Assembly: GCA_027016965.1 (NCBI GenBank)
Contig: JALURI010000102.1
Location: 1-34,953 of the forward strand
DNA: 34,953 nucleotides
Source of the DNA: Geoglobus sp.
GTDB lineage: Archaea > Halobacteriota > Archaeoglobi > Archaeoglobales > Archaeoglobaceae
Reading direction: 5' to 3'
Under the pieces are notes generated by a model. The model saw nothing but the letters and a program-made list of their open reading frames with translations, made no database searches and was not told the DNA's origin. A program made the translations under genes and the position numbers. Shown here in pieces: positions 15,056-23,093 of the stretch. Numbering within the stretch: position 1 is the stretch's first letter; every line of letters starts with the position of its first letter.

Positions 15056-16270
15056 ATGAAGATTGAGGCTTTAAAATGCAGGATATGTGGTAAGGAGTTC
15101 CCACCTGAGGCGTTATACACATGTGATAACTGTTTCGGTCCACTTGAGATAAAATACAACTGGGACTGGATTCATGATCATGCAACTAAGGAGAAAATTG
15201 AGAAGGGTCCAAATTCTCTCTGGAGATACAAAGATTTTCTGCCTGTCAATGGCGAGCCTGTTGATCTTGGTGCAGGGTTCACAAAATTCATCAGAGCAAC
15301 AAATCTTGGAGAGGAGCTCGGCCTGAAGAATCTGTTTCTCATTGACGATTCTGTAAATCCAACTTACTCGTTCAAGGACAGGGTTGTAAGTGTCGCAGTT
15401 ACAAAGGCAAAGGAATTTGGCATGAAGGCTGTTGGATGTGCTTCAACTGGCAATTTGGCTGGTAGCCTTTCAGCTCATGCGGCAAAGGCAAACCTGCCTG
15501 CATACATCTTCATGCCGAGAGGTGTTGAGAAGGGCAAAATAATTCAGGCTCTTGTGCATGGTGCAAAGGTCATAGAGGTTGATGGAACCTACGATGATGC
15601 CAACAGAGTTGCCACTGAGGTTGCTGAAGAGCATCCGGACTGGGGCTTTGTGAACATAAATCTCAGGCCATACTATGCTGAGGGTAGCAAAACCCTTGCA
15701 TATGAGGCAGCAGAGAGGCTTGGATGGAATCTGCCCGATCAGGTTGTGGTTCCTATGGCTTCTGGAGCTTTGCTGTGTGCAATCTACAGAGGATTCAGGG
15801 ATCTTGAGAGGGTTGATTTTGTTGAAGAGAGTGATGTCGTCTTCAACGGCTCCCAGCCCTACGGCTTGCCAATTTCAAAGGCTGTCAAGTATGGAGGTGG
15901 AATTGAGCCTGTGAGAAGGATGGACACACTGGTGCACAGCCTTGCAATTGGAAATCCGGCAGATGGAATATTTGCAAAAGACATAATAGAAAAAACAGGT
16001 GGTTTTGCTGAGGATCCTACAGACAGAGATACAATAGAGGCTGTTAAACTTCTTGCAAAAAGTGAAGGCATTTTCACAGAACTTGCAGGTGGTGTTACAG
16101 TTGCTGGGTTGAAGAGGCTTGTTGAAGATGGGAGGATTGATAAAAGCGATGTGGTTGTTGTGTATTTAACAGGAAATGGTTTAAAGACTGGAGAAGCTGT
16201 TCTTGACTACCTGAATGACACGATAAAGATAAAGCCAAGGCTTGAGGAATTTGAGGAGGTGGTAGCTTGA
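15056..16270 (+). CDS. Threonine-synthase-like PLP enzyme with N-terminal zinc ribbon
   Basis: This 404-residue fold-type II PLP enzyme has a four-cysteine ribbon at the N-terminus (CRICGKEF, YTCDNC; Cys8, 11, 23, 26). The PLP lysine is in NPTYSFKDRVVSVA (Lys107), a phosphate/substrate loop GCASTGNLAGS follows at 128-138, and the C-terminal LTGNGLKTGEAVL closes the cofactor site. Ordinary threonine synthase makes threonine from O-phosphohomoserine. Here the loop is SFKDRVV rather than SFKDRG, and the gene is joined by a 4-nt overlap to a ThiS-like carrier, then an E1-like enzyme and TusA. That context suggests beta- or gamma-replacement with sulfur from a carrier thiocarboxylate, giving homocysteine or cysteine. 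Plain threonine synthase remains possible and sequence alone does not decide. Confidence 0.85.
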   Translation: MKIEALKCRICGKEFPPEALYTCDNCFGPLEIKYNWDWIHDHATKEKIEKGPNSLWRYKDFLPVNGEPVDLGAGFTKFIRATNLGEELGLKNLFLIDDSVNPTYSFKDRVVSVAVTKAKEFGMKAVGCASTGNLAGSLSAHAAKANLPAYIFMPRGVEKGKIIQALVHGAKVIEVDGTYDDANRVATEVAEEHPDWGFVNINLRPYYAEGSKTLAYEAAERLGWNLPDQVVVPMASGALLCAIYRGFRDLERVDFVEESDVVFNGSQPYGLPISKAVKYGGGIEPVRRMDTLVHSLAIGNPADGIFAKDIIEKTGGFAEDPTDRDTIEAVKLLAKSEGIFTELAGGVTVAGLKRLVEDGRIDKSDVVVVYLTGNGLKTGEAVLDYLNDTIKIKPRLEEFEEVVA

Positions 16271-16536
16271 TAAAGGTGAAGTTCCCCACAGTCTTTGTTC
16301 AGGTGACAAGAGAGAGGAGGATTGAGATTGATGGAGTCAGCAATGTCAGAGAGTTGCTTGACACACTTTTTGAAAGATATCCGGGGCTAAAAGAAAAGCT
16401 GATAAAGGATGGAGAGGTAACACCCTTTATAAACATATTCGTTAATGGTGAGGATATAAGGCATCTGAATGGAGTTGAGACCGAGCTTAAAGATGGAGAT
16501 GAGGTAGCGTTTATTCCAGCAATATCAGGTGGCTGA
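16267..16536 (+). CDS. MoaD/ThiS-like sulfur carrier with C-terminal Gly-Gly
   Basis: This 89-residue beta-grasp protein ends IPAISGG. The free C-terminal Gly-Gly is the residue pair that E1-like enzymes adenylate and convert to a thiocarboxylate. The internal pattern (VRELLDTLFERYPGL, FVNGEDIRHLNG, LKDGDEVAFIPAI) is that of MoaD/ThiS/SAMP proteins. Start TTG at 16267 is chosen because GGAGGT (16255-16260) is 6 nt upstream and the codon overlaps the stop of the PLP enzyme; GTG at 16276 is the alternative. Being between the PLP enzyme and the E1 gene makes it the probable sulfur donor to that enzyme. It could also serve molybdopterin synthesis. Confidence 0.9.
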   Translation: MIKVKFPTVFVQVTRERRIEIDGVSNVRELLDTLFERYPGLKEKLIKDGEVTPFINIFVNGEDIRHLNGVETELKDGDEVAFIPAISGG

Positions 16537-16538
16537 AA

Positions 16539-17327
16539 ATGGAGGATGAACAGATAAAGAGGTACGCAAGGCAGATCATAATGCCTGAAATTGGGGTGAA
16601 GGGACAGAGAAAGCTGCTTGAGTCTTCAGTGCTTGTTGTTGGGGCAGGTGGTCTTGGAAGTCCAGCTATACAGTATTTGGCTGGAGCTGGAATTGGCAGG
16701 ATAGGGATTGCAGATGGAGACGAGGTGGACATCTCAAATTTGCAGAGACAAACAATACATGCTGGCAATCTCGGCAAAAACAAAGCAGAATCAGCTAAAG
16801 AATTTGTAGAGAAGCTGAATCCTGATGTAAGGGCTGAAGTCTATACCTTTCATCTCGATCCTGAGAATGTGAGAGAGGTTGTCAAAGGCTACGATGTGGT
16901 TCTTGACTGCACAGACAACTTTGTTTCCAGATTTCTGCTGAATGATGCATGTGTAATTGAAAAAATTCCTCTGATACATGCAGCAGTTCTGAGATTTGAA
17001 GGGGAGATAATGACCATAGTGCCAGATGAGTCAGCATGTTACAGATGTGTCTTCAGCCATGCTCCTCCCCCTGGAAGTGTACCAACATGCCAGGAGGCTG
17101 GAGTTGTTGGCGCAACAGTTGGCATTCTTGGAACATTGCAGGCTATAGAGGCAATAAAGCTGATACTTGGCATAGGGGAGCCACTGACCAACAGAATGCT
17201 CCATGTTGACCTCCTTACAATGGATTTCACAGAATTAAAGCTCAGAAAAAATCCCGAATGTCCTGTATGTAGCGGGAGAGTTAAAGAGATAATTCCGGAA
17301 AAGTATGCGGAGAGCTGTCAGCTATGA
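16539..17327 (+). CDS. MoeB/ThiF/UbaA-like E1 activating enzyme
   Basis: This 262-residue enzyme adenylates the C-terminal glycine of a ubiquitin-like sulfur carrier. The N-terminal RYARQIIMPEIGVKGQ, the nucleotide loop VVGAGGLGSP (33-42), DGDEVDISNLQRQ and DCTDNFVSRFLLNDAC are classical. The zinc pairs CYRC (167-170) and CPVC (241-244) are complete, and Cys184 in TCQEAGVVG occupies the catalytic cysteine region. There is no C-terminal rhodanese domain, so sulfur has to come from outside, for example the TusA encoded next with a 4-nt overlap. The start is 2 nt after the carrier stop. MoeB for molybdopterin and UbaA for SAMP/tRNA thiolation are possible alternative roles. Confidence 0.92.
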   Translation: MEDEQIKRYARQIIMPEIGVKGQRKLLESSVLVVGAGGLGSPAIQYLAGAGIGRIGIADGDEVDISNLQRQTIHAGNLGKNKAESAKEFVEKLNPDVRAEVYTFHLDPENVREVVKGYDVVLDCTDNFVSRFLLNDACVIEKIPLIHAAVLRFEGEIMTIVPDESACYRCVFSHAPPPGSVPTCQEAGVVGATVGILGTLQAIEAIKLILGIGEPLTNRMLHVDLLTMDFTELKLRKNPECPVCSGRVKEIIPEKYAESCQL

Positions 17328-17554
17328 AAAGAGTTGATCTGAGAGGGGAGGTCTGCCCCTTCACATTTGTCAAGACAAAGGTTGCCTTGGAGGATGTTGA
17401 GCCGGGGGAGATTCTTGAGGTCATCTTTGATCATGAACCTGCTGTAAGAGATGTGCCGAGAAGTGTGCAGGCAGAGGGGCATGAGGTTCTGAAGGTTGAG
17501 AAGATTGGAGAGGATGAGTGGAAGGTTGTTATAAGGAAGAAGGCTGAGGGATAG
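17324..17554 (+). CDS. TusA-family sulfur carrier (CPFT type)
   Basis: This 76-residue protein has DLRGEVCPFTFVKTKVAL. The cysteine is kept but the usual CPxP is CPxT, a variant that marks a separate TusA subgroup. The second half, FDHEPAVRDVPRSVQAEGHEV, is otherwise standard. Its ATG overlaps the E1 gene stop (ATGA), making it the fourth gene of the module. A likely job is to pass a persulfide sulfur to the adenylated carrier on the E1 enzyme, replacing the rhodanese domain that some E1 proteins carry; this is inferred from context. A hairpin lies directly after the stop. Confidence 0.88.
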   Translation: MKRVDLRGEVCPFTFVKTKVALEDVEPGEILEVIFDHEPAVRDVPRSVQAEGHEVLKVEKIGEDEWKVVIRKKAEG

Positions 17555-17580
17555 CTACTGTAATTCAGTAGCTCTTTGTT
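17553..17580 (+). terminator. Hairpin terminator-like inverted repeat
   Basis: AGCTACTG (17553-17560) and CAGTAGCT (17566-17573) form a perfect 8-bp stem with a TAATT loop, followed by CTTTGTT. It begins on the stop codon of the last gene of the sulfur-carrier operon and lies before the VapBC promoter. It could end transcription or stabilise the 3' end. Confidence 0.5.
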
Positions 17581-17628
17581 AAACTGCCGTCAAAAACTAC
17601 AAATACTGCTTTTTCCATAATTAATACT

Positions 17629-17859
17629 ATGTCTACAAAATCCATAAGATTGTCCGAGAAAACTTACAGAAAGCTCGTTGAATTTGCAGGAAAACTTCAG
17701 TACGAGCTCAAAAGACCCGTTTCAATTGAGGATGCCATAAATTTTCTTATGAAAAGGAAAATAAGCGATCTTGCTGGTTCATGGGAAGTTAGCGATGAAG
17801 AACTGAAAGAAATAATGGAATCACTTGGAAGGAGGTGGAAAAGTTGGAGATCTATTTAG
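17629..17859 (+). CDS. vapB: VapB-like antitoxin (ribbon-helix-helix)
   Basis: This 76-residue protein opens with TKSIRLSEKTYRKLVEFAGKLQ, the pattern of a ribbon-helix-helix DNA-binding N-terminus, followed by a KRPVSIEDAINFLM helix typical of archaeal VapB proteins. The C-terminal 25 residues would wrap the toxin. It immediately precedes and overlaps a PIN-domain gene. An A/T-rich box (ACAAATAC, about 17599-17606) is about 26 nt before the ATG, so the mRNA is probably leaderless, and autoregulation by the VapBC complex is usual in the family. Confidence 0.82.
   Translation: MSTKSIRLSEKTYRKLVEFAGKLQYELKRPVSIEDAINFLMKRKISDLAGSWEVSDEELKEIMESLGRRWKSWRSI
17831..17835 (+). promoter_or_regulatory. 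Ribosome binding site that sets the VapC start
   Basis: GGAGG lies 8 nt before TTG 17844. The alternative GTG at 17835 overlaps the site itself and is therefore less likely. Confidence 0.5.
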
Positions 17860-18242
17860 ACTCTGACATTTTAATAGACTTCCTTAGAGGCGAAAAAGAG
17901 ACTGTCAGTATTGTTGGCAAACTTGAGGAAGGATATGATCTCGCAACAACATCAATAAACCTCTTTGAGCTATACTTTGGAGCATACAAAACAGGAAGAG
18001 CTGGCAATATCAGGGCGGTTGATGAGCTTGCAGAGAGGCTTGAAATATCTGATCTTACTAAAAAATCTGCCATGATTTCAGCTAAAATAATTGCAGAACT
18101 CGAATCAGCTGGAAAAGCTATTGACGTTCGTGATGCGTTAATTGCCGGTGTGGTGGTAGAGAATAAAGCCTCTCTTCTTACAAAGAATACGAAGCATTTC
18201 AGCAGGATAAGCCAGCTGAGACTTTTTGAAATGGAAATGTGA
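17844..18242 (+). CDS. vapC: VapC-like PIN-domain ribonuclease toxin
   Basis: This 132-residue PIN protein is counted from TTG 17844. The acidic metal site is complete: the first Asp in IYLDSDILIDFLRG, a Glu in SINLFELYFGA, an Asp in IDVRDALIAG, and the TKNTKHFSRI segment that closes the domain. These residues bind Mg/Mn for single-stranded RNA cleavage; VapC toxins usually cut tRNA or rRNA loops. It overlaps the antitoxin gene by 16 nt, the standard VapBC arrangement. The target RNA cannot be read from sequence. Confidence 0.86.
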   Translation: MEIYLDSDILIDFLRGEKETVSIVGKLEEGYDLATTSINLFELYFGAYKTGRAGNIRAVDELAERLEISDLTKKSAMISAKIIAELESAGKAIDVRDALIAGVVVENKASLLTKNTKHFSRISQLRLFEMEM

Positions 18243-18332
18243 TCTCAAATTTTCCAACTGAAATTGAGATGAGTTGCCGTAAAACTTTCAGCAGAACAGT
18301 TAAAAACATCACCTTCTAACTTTACCTTCCAG

Positions 18333-21032
18333 ATGAATGCCAGACTCGCCGCTGCCCTGAATAAGTATGGAATTGACAGGCTAAATGAACTTCAGAAAAA
18401 GGCATATTCGGAAGTAAAAGCAGGAAAGAACTGTCTGATTATTGCTCCAACTGGAAGTGGGAAGACTGAAGCTGCAGTCATACCCCTTATTGAGAAAATT
18501 ATTGAAAATAGCTATCCGGGAATTGCGTTGATCTACATAACCCCTCTCAGAGCTCTTAACAGAGACATGCTCAGAAGGATAGAACAAATTGCCAATGAGC
18601 TTGAGATAAGCATAGCTGTCAGACATGGAGATACAGGAGAAAGTGAAAGAAGGAGACAGTCCCTTAAGCCACCCCAGATTCTCATCACCACTCCTGAAAC
18701 CTTTCAGCTTCTTTTTCTTGGCAAAAATTTAAGAAAGGCTCTTAAAAATGTGAAGTTTGTTGTTGTTGATGAGATTCATGAATTTGCGGAGAGTGAGAGG
18801 GGGACACAGCTCTCAGTTGCCCTTGAAAGGCTAAGGGAGTATGCAGATTTTCAGATCGTTGCTTTATCTGCCACAGTTGGCGATGCCGACAGGATAATGG
18901 AGTTCATGGGCTGTGACGCTCTGATTTACCATCATGGAGAGAAAAAGTACTCCTATAGGATAACAAAGCCATCTGAAAACAATGATTCGGGAGAACTTTC
19001 TATAAAACTTGGAATCGATCCTGTCCTTGCCTCCGAACTGCTGAAAATAAAGGAAATTTCAGAAAAGCATAGATCAGTGCTCATATTTGTGAACACTCGT
19101 CAAACTGCTGAGGCTCTCGCACTGAGACTTAAGAAAATAATGAATACAGAGGTCCATCACGGCTCCCTCTCAAAGGATGTTAGAATAGAAAATGAAAGGA
19201 AATTCATGAACGGAGAGATAAAGGCTCTCATATGCACCTCATCACTTGAGCTCGGAATAGACATCGGACATGTTGACTGTGTTATTCAGTACAACAGTCC
19301 AAGAGAGGTGAAGAGGCTCATTCAGAGAGTTGGAAGAAGTGGACACAGAATTGATATGATATCAAGGGGTTACATCATAGCTGGAAACTTTGATGAGATT
19401 CTGGAGTCTGCTGTGATTGTGAGGAGGGCGAAGGAGGGACTGATCGAGAAAACAGAGATCCATGAGACCAGCCTCGATACTCTTGCAAATCAGATTTCCG
19501 CATTTGCCCTTGAATATGGCAGAATAACTCTTGATGACGCTTTTAGAATAATAAAAAGAGCTTACCCGTTTAGAGATCTGGATTACGATTTCATGGTAGA
19601 GTTCTGCAATTACCTGAACGATCTGAGAGTTGTTGATTTTGATGGATCCGAGATCAAAGCGAGAAGAAAAACTCGCAGGTACTTTTACGAGAACATATCC
19701 ATGATTCCGGATGAGAAGCACTATCCAGTCAGGGACATAACAACAGGCAAAATTATTGGAGTGCTTGATGAGTCCTTCCTTCAAACTTTCACAGGTGAGC
19801 TTTTTTCAATGAAGGGAGAGGTGTGGAGAATACTGAGCGTTGACACCTTTGTCAGGGTTGCTCCAGCTGAAAAAGATGCTGATGCACCTTCTTGGACAGG
19901 AGAAGAAATACCTGTTCCGTTTGAGGTTGCTCAGGATGTTGGAAAATTGAGGAGAATTGTTTCGGATTACATCAGAATCGGAAGAGATGAAGATGCTATC
20001 ATCAATCTGATGGAATCGTACGAAATGGATGAGAACGCCGCAAAAAAGGTTGTTGAAGTTCTTAAAGAGCATATGGAAAGGGGATATGCTGTTCCAGATG
20101 ACAGAAGGATTATCATAGAAGGAGATGACGATACAGTGATAGTAAACGCATGCTTCGGACACAAAACAAATGAGGGACTCGGAAGGGTTATTGCTCTGCT
20201 TGTTTCTGCAAAAAGGGGAAGGAATGCCGGAGTGGAGATAGACCCTTACAGGATAAAGATAACTCCAGCCAGTGTTGATGAGGTAAATGAAATACTGCTG
20301 TCTCTCAAGGGAATTGACAGAGATGGTCTTCAGGACCTTCTTGAAAGAGCTGTTGTTGATACAAAACTGTTTCAGTGGAAAATGCTCAACGTTGCCAGAA
20401 AAACAGGCTATTTAAGCAAGGAAGTTGAGATGAGCAGGATCAACGTGAGAAGACTCATTCAAAAGCTCTATGATACACCAATTTTCAGGGAGGCTATGAG
20501 AGAAATCCTTCTTGAGAAAATAGATGCTGAGAAAATCCTGGAATTCCTCAGCAATCTTGATGAATTTGAAATACGCATGTATCACACATCCACACCTGTC
20601 GGGCTTTCATCATCGAGACAGAGCTTTGACATTCTACTCTCATCAAGACCGATTGAAGCCATAATTGATACACTCAAACAGAGAATCGAACAGGAATACT
20701 GCCACTTCTACTGCCTGAACTGCAGTTATCACCTAACCCTTAAGGTGAGCATGATTGACAGACTTGAATGTCCCAGATGCAGTTCAAGACTTGTTGCTGT
20801 TTTCAGTGCGAGGAGAAAATTGAATGAGATGAGCAAGAACGAGCTCTACAGAATTGCAAATATCGTCATGGTCCATGGCAAAAGAGCTGTTTACGCACTG
20901 AACACCTACGGAATCGGTCCAGATACAGCCTCAAAGATTCTGAGAAATTTCCATCCGGATGAGAGGAGCTTTCTCAAAGCATTGCTTGAGGCTGAAAAGA
21001 GTTATATAAGATCGAGAGTCTTCTGGGATTAA
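18333..21032 (+). CDS. Lhr-type superfamily 2 helicase
   Basis: This 899-residue enzyme has Walker A APTGSGKT (38-45), Walker B DEIH (146-149), motif III SAT (179-181), the motif IV-V region (TSSLELGIDIG, 302-312) and motif VI QRVGRSGH (331-338). The winged-helix and Lhr-specific region follows (FTGELFSMKGEVWRI near 480-494). A zinc ribbon occurs near the C-terminus (CHFYCLNC about 790-797 and CPRC about 813-816). Lhr enzymes translocate 3' to 5' on single-stranded DNA and are linked to repair and recombination; some archaeal members act on RNA/DNA hybrids. The ATG at 18333 is probably leaderless (A/T box GTTAAAAACA about 18300-18309). The next gene, a tandem OB-fold protein, starts 1 nt after the stop. 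Confidence 0.92.
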   Translation: MNARLAAALNKYGIDRLNELQKKAYSEVKAGKNCLIIAPTGSGKTEAAVIPLIEKIIENSYPGIALIYITPLRALNRDMLRRIEQIANELEISIAVRHGDTGESERRRQSLKPPQILITTPETFQLLFLGKNLRKALKNVKFVVVDEIHEFAESERGTQLSVALERLREYADFQIVALSATVGDADRIMEFMGCDALIYHHGEKKYSYRITKPSENNDSGELSIKLGIDPVLASELLKIKEISEKHRSVLIFVNTRQTAEALALRLKKIMNTEVHHGSLSKDVRIENERKFMNGEIKALICTSSLELGIDIGHVDCVIQYNSPREVKRLIQRVGRSGHRIDMISRGYIIAGNFDEILESAVIVRRAKEGLIEKTEIHETSLDTLANQISAFALEYGRITLDDAFRIIKRAYPFRDLDYDFMVEFCNYLNDLRVVDFDGSEIKARRKTRRYFYENISMIPDEKHYPVRDITTGKIIGVLDESFLQTFTGELFSMKGEVWRILSVDTFVRVAPAEKDADAPSWTGEEIPVPFEVAQDVGKLRRIVSDYIRIGRDEDAIINLMESYEMDENAAKKVVEVLKEHMERGYAVPDDRRIIIEGDDDTVIVNACFGHKTNEGLGRVIALLVSAKRGRNAGVEIDPYRIKITPASVDEVNEILLSLKGIDRDGLQDLLERAVVDTKLFQWKMLNVARKTGYLSKEVEMSRINVRRLIQKLYDTPIFREAMREILLEKIDAEKILEFLSNLDEFEIRMYHTSTPVGLSSSRQSFDILLSSRPIEAIIDTLKQRIEQEYCHFYCLNCSYHLTLKVSMIDRLECPRCSSRLVAVFSARRKLNEMSKNELYRIANIVMVHGKRAVYALNTYGIGPDTASKILRNFHPDERSFLKALLEAEKSYIRSRVFWD

Positions 21033-21033
21033 C

Positions 21034-21702
21034 ATGGAATTTGAGAAAAGACTTGAGAAAATCAAGGAACATTTTGGCGGATTACTTGATGAGGATACGG
21101 CAGTTCTGCTGGCTGAATACAGCCTTGGAATGAAAAGGGAAATTCAGACAGAAAAAACATCGGGGCTTGAAAAAATCACAGGAGTTGTTATTTCTAAAAA
21201 GATGATTCAGGAGAAGAGGTACTGCAGAATTGATGTGAAAAATGATTCAGGAGTTATTTCAGTTTATTTCTGGGATGAAGCGTATGAGATCGCTATAAAT
21301 GACATTTTTCCGGGAATGAGAGTGGAGACGTTATGCAGAAGAGGTGAGAGCGGATATCATGTCAGTTCTGCAGATTACATCTCCTTTGAAATTGTTGAAT
21401 CGGAAATAAAAACAGTATCTGAAATTGAAAAGGGAAGTGGTGTTTCGGTTAGGGGTTTTATTGCAGGAATGGACGGGATCAAAAAGACAAAAAACGGAAG
21501 AAAGATGGCTGTTTTTGACATTACAGACGGAAACAGATTTACATCTCTCGTTCTGTGGGATGACAAGATAGAGTATGCTGATGTTATAGCCCCAGGAGAT
21601 GAGGTGATAGTGCTTAACGCATATGTCAATGAGTATGCAGGTAAGCTGAACATCCATGCGGGAAAAAACTCACTTGTGGATGTTAAAAAAATGAAAATAT
21701 AG
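21034..21702 (+). CDS. RPA-like protein with two OB folds
   Basis: This 222-residue protein has a helical N-terminus (1-45) followed by two OB-fold domains: about 46-120 (KITGVVISKKMI to VYFWDEAYEIA) and 130-222 (VSVRGFIAGMDGIKKTKNGRK to SLVLWDDK). The closing strand with VYFWD/LVLWD is typical of single-stranded nucleic acid-binding OB domains of the RPA group. No zinc finger follows. Its start lies 1 nt behind the Lhr stop, so the two products are expressed together and may act on the same single-stranded substrate. It could alternatively be a general RPA subunit. Its stop directly abuts the stop of the convergent pilin operon. Confidence 0.78.
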   Translation: MEFEKRLEKIKEHFGGLLDEDTAVLLAEYSLGMKREIQTEKTSGLEKITGVVISKKMIQEKRYCRIDVKNDSGVISVYFWDEAYEIAINDIFPGMRVETLCRRGESGYHVSSADYISFEIVESEIKTVSEIEKGSGVSVRGFIAGMDGIKKTKNGRKMAVFDITDGNRFTSLVLWDDKIEYADVIAPGDEVIVLNAYVNEYAGKLNIHAGKNSLVDVKKMKI

Positions 21703-22443
21703 TCACGTTTCTGCTCTGATCTCGGTTGTGTATTCAGTTATCACCACTTTGTCCACATAAACACTGAGCTTTGCTGTGTTTGTTGACGTGTTTAGATAAG
21801 CATCCCCAGAAAGTGAATCGAAGAAATCATACCACAGCTCTGCATAGGGTGAGGTTACCGTTATGTTCATTGTTTCCGAGACATCCATTGTTGTAACATC
21901 GACTGAAGTTGTATTGAAGATCAGTTTTACCGGACCTTTACCACTGATTGAAACGTCTCCAACAAGCTTGTTGATTACAACAACGGCAACAGTTTTTGTG
22001 GAGTATGAGGAGCCTTTTGCGAATGTTGTTTGGATAAAGATCCTGGGAACTTCAACCGGGTTTTTGTAGTCATAGAATTCCTCCCAGACAGCACCATTTT
22101 CAAGAGATACCATGAAATCCTCATACCGGTAATTCAGAGATCCTGGATATTCTTCAATTGTTGTTGTACCTACATCAATCCTTATTTTGGTCTCATTAGT
22201 CAGCCAGAAAGAGCCTCCCTGCAATTCTACCTGAATGCTCTGAAGTGGTGCACCACCGTAGGTTGAGATTGCAATGACATTGAGAATTCTCTTGAAGCTC
22301 TGTCTCAAACCCTCTGAAATGAACATCTTGCTTGTATTGTCCACCATCTCATTTGTTTTCATGAAAACCATGGATATGGCTGCAATAACAACTCCCATTA
22401 TCAGTATGTATCCGAGGACATCAGATACTGCCTTCGAGTTCAT
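21703..22443 (-). CDS. Pilin-like secreted protein (last gene of pilin operon)
   Basis: This 246-residue protein has the N-terminus SKAVSDVLGYILIMGVVIAA: Lys, a short polar segment and a single hydrophobic helix, the form of archaeal type IV pilin-like proteins (compare the AVSDVLGY type found widely in Euryarchaeota). The rest is beta-rich with many Thr/Ser and N-x-S/T sites, as expected of an external domain. The ATG overlaps the previous gene by 4 nt (ATGA). Function is probably a minor pilin or pseudopilin subunit. Its stop codon touches the stop of the convergent OB-fold gene with no spacer. Confidence 0.75.
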   Translation of the reverse strand: MNSKAVSDVLGYILIMGVVIAAISMVFMKTNEMVDNTSKMFISEGLRQSFKRILNVIAISTYGGAPLQSIQVELQGGSFWLTNETKIRIDVGTTTIEEYPGSLNYRYEDFMVSLENGAVWEEFYDYKNPVEVPRIFIQTTFAKGSSYSTKTVAVVVINKLVGDVSISGKGPVKLIFNTTSVDVTTMDVSETMNITVTSPYAELWYDFFDSLSGDAYLNTSTNTAKLSVYVDKVVITEYTTEIRAET

Positions 22444-23093
22444 TCTATCTTCACCCTGTACAGGACTATATATGAGTCCTCTACAACAACCCTTACCTCA
22501 TCACCGCTAACAGTCGGGGATAAACCAATATTCTGGAAGAAATCCTGCCATATCTGATAGTTACTGCTTTTAATTCGTATATCAGCAGGACCGGTTTTGA
22601 TCAGAGTATTGTTTTCCTGTGAGATTATCAAGGTTACGTAACCCTCACCACCTGCTGAAACACTCCCGTTGAACGATATTACCGGCATGGTCAGTGTTTT
22701 TCCGTTTAAATAGACAGGAGGTGCTGAGAGCAGCTCAGTATTGCTCCCCCACTTACCCACTATTGCTCCATTTTCCATTGTGATCTCCCAGTTATTGCCA
22801 TAAAAAACAATTGATGAGACATTGTAGGATGTTCCGTTAATTGTGAGGACAGGTTCATTCCTGAATGTGACTGAATAGTCGGCAAGATGAACTTTCATGA
22901 TTGCACTCGGCTCCATGCCAAATCTAACCTGGTTTATTTTTTCATTTATGTCTAAGACTGAAAAATATGCGTCCTTTTCCAGCAGAGTATCCTTGCTTTT
23001 AAACAGCACAGGCTGGGAATAGACAAAGAGCATTCCAACTGTAAGCGATATGATAAACAGTATCACAACCCCTCCAACAACCTCGGATGTCAT
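22440..23093 (-). CDS. Pilin-like protein
   Basis: This 217-residue protein has the N-terminal segment SEVVGGVVILFIISLTVGML, a single hydrophobic helix after a short acidic/Gly start, followed by a beta-rich external domain with several N-x-S/T sites. No charged KG/RG cleavage site is obvious, so it may remain a membrane-anchored pseudopilin. It is coupled on both sides by 4-nt overlaps, to the von Willebrand A gene upstream and the AVSDVLGY-type pilin downstream. I do not recognise a more specific family. Confidence 0.7.
   Translation of the reverse strand: MTSEVVGGVVILFIISLTVGMLFVYSQPVLFKSKDTLLEKDAYFSVLDINEKINQVRFGMEPSAIMKVHLADYSVTFRNEPVLTINGTSYNVSSIVFYGNNWEITMENGAIVGKWGSNTELLSAPPVYLNGKTLTMPVISFNGSVSAGGEGYVTLIISQENNTLIKTGPADIRIKSSNYQIWQDFFQNIGLSPTVSGDEVRVVVEDSYIVLYRVKIE

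Noticed and set aside
15056..16270. Cysteate synthase as identity of the threonine-synthase-like gene
   Set aside because: Cysteate synthase is a threonine synthase paralogue, but coenzyme M genes are not seen here and a carrier/E1 system would not be needed for sulfite; kept only as a remote possibility.
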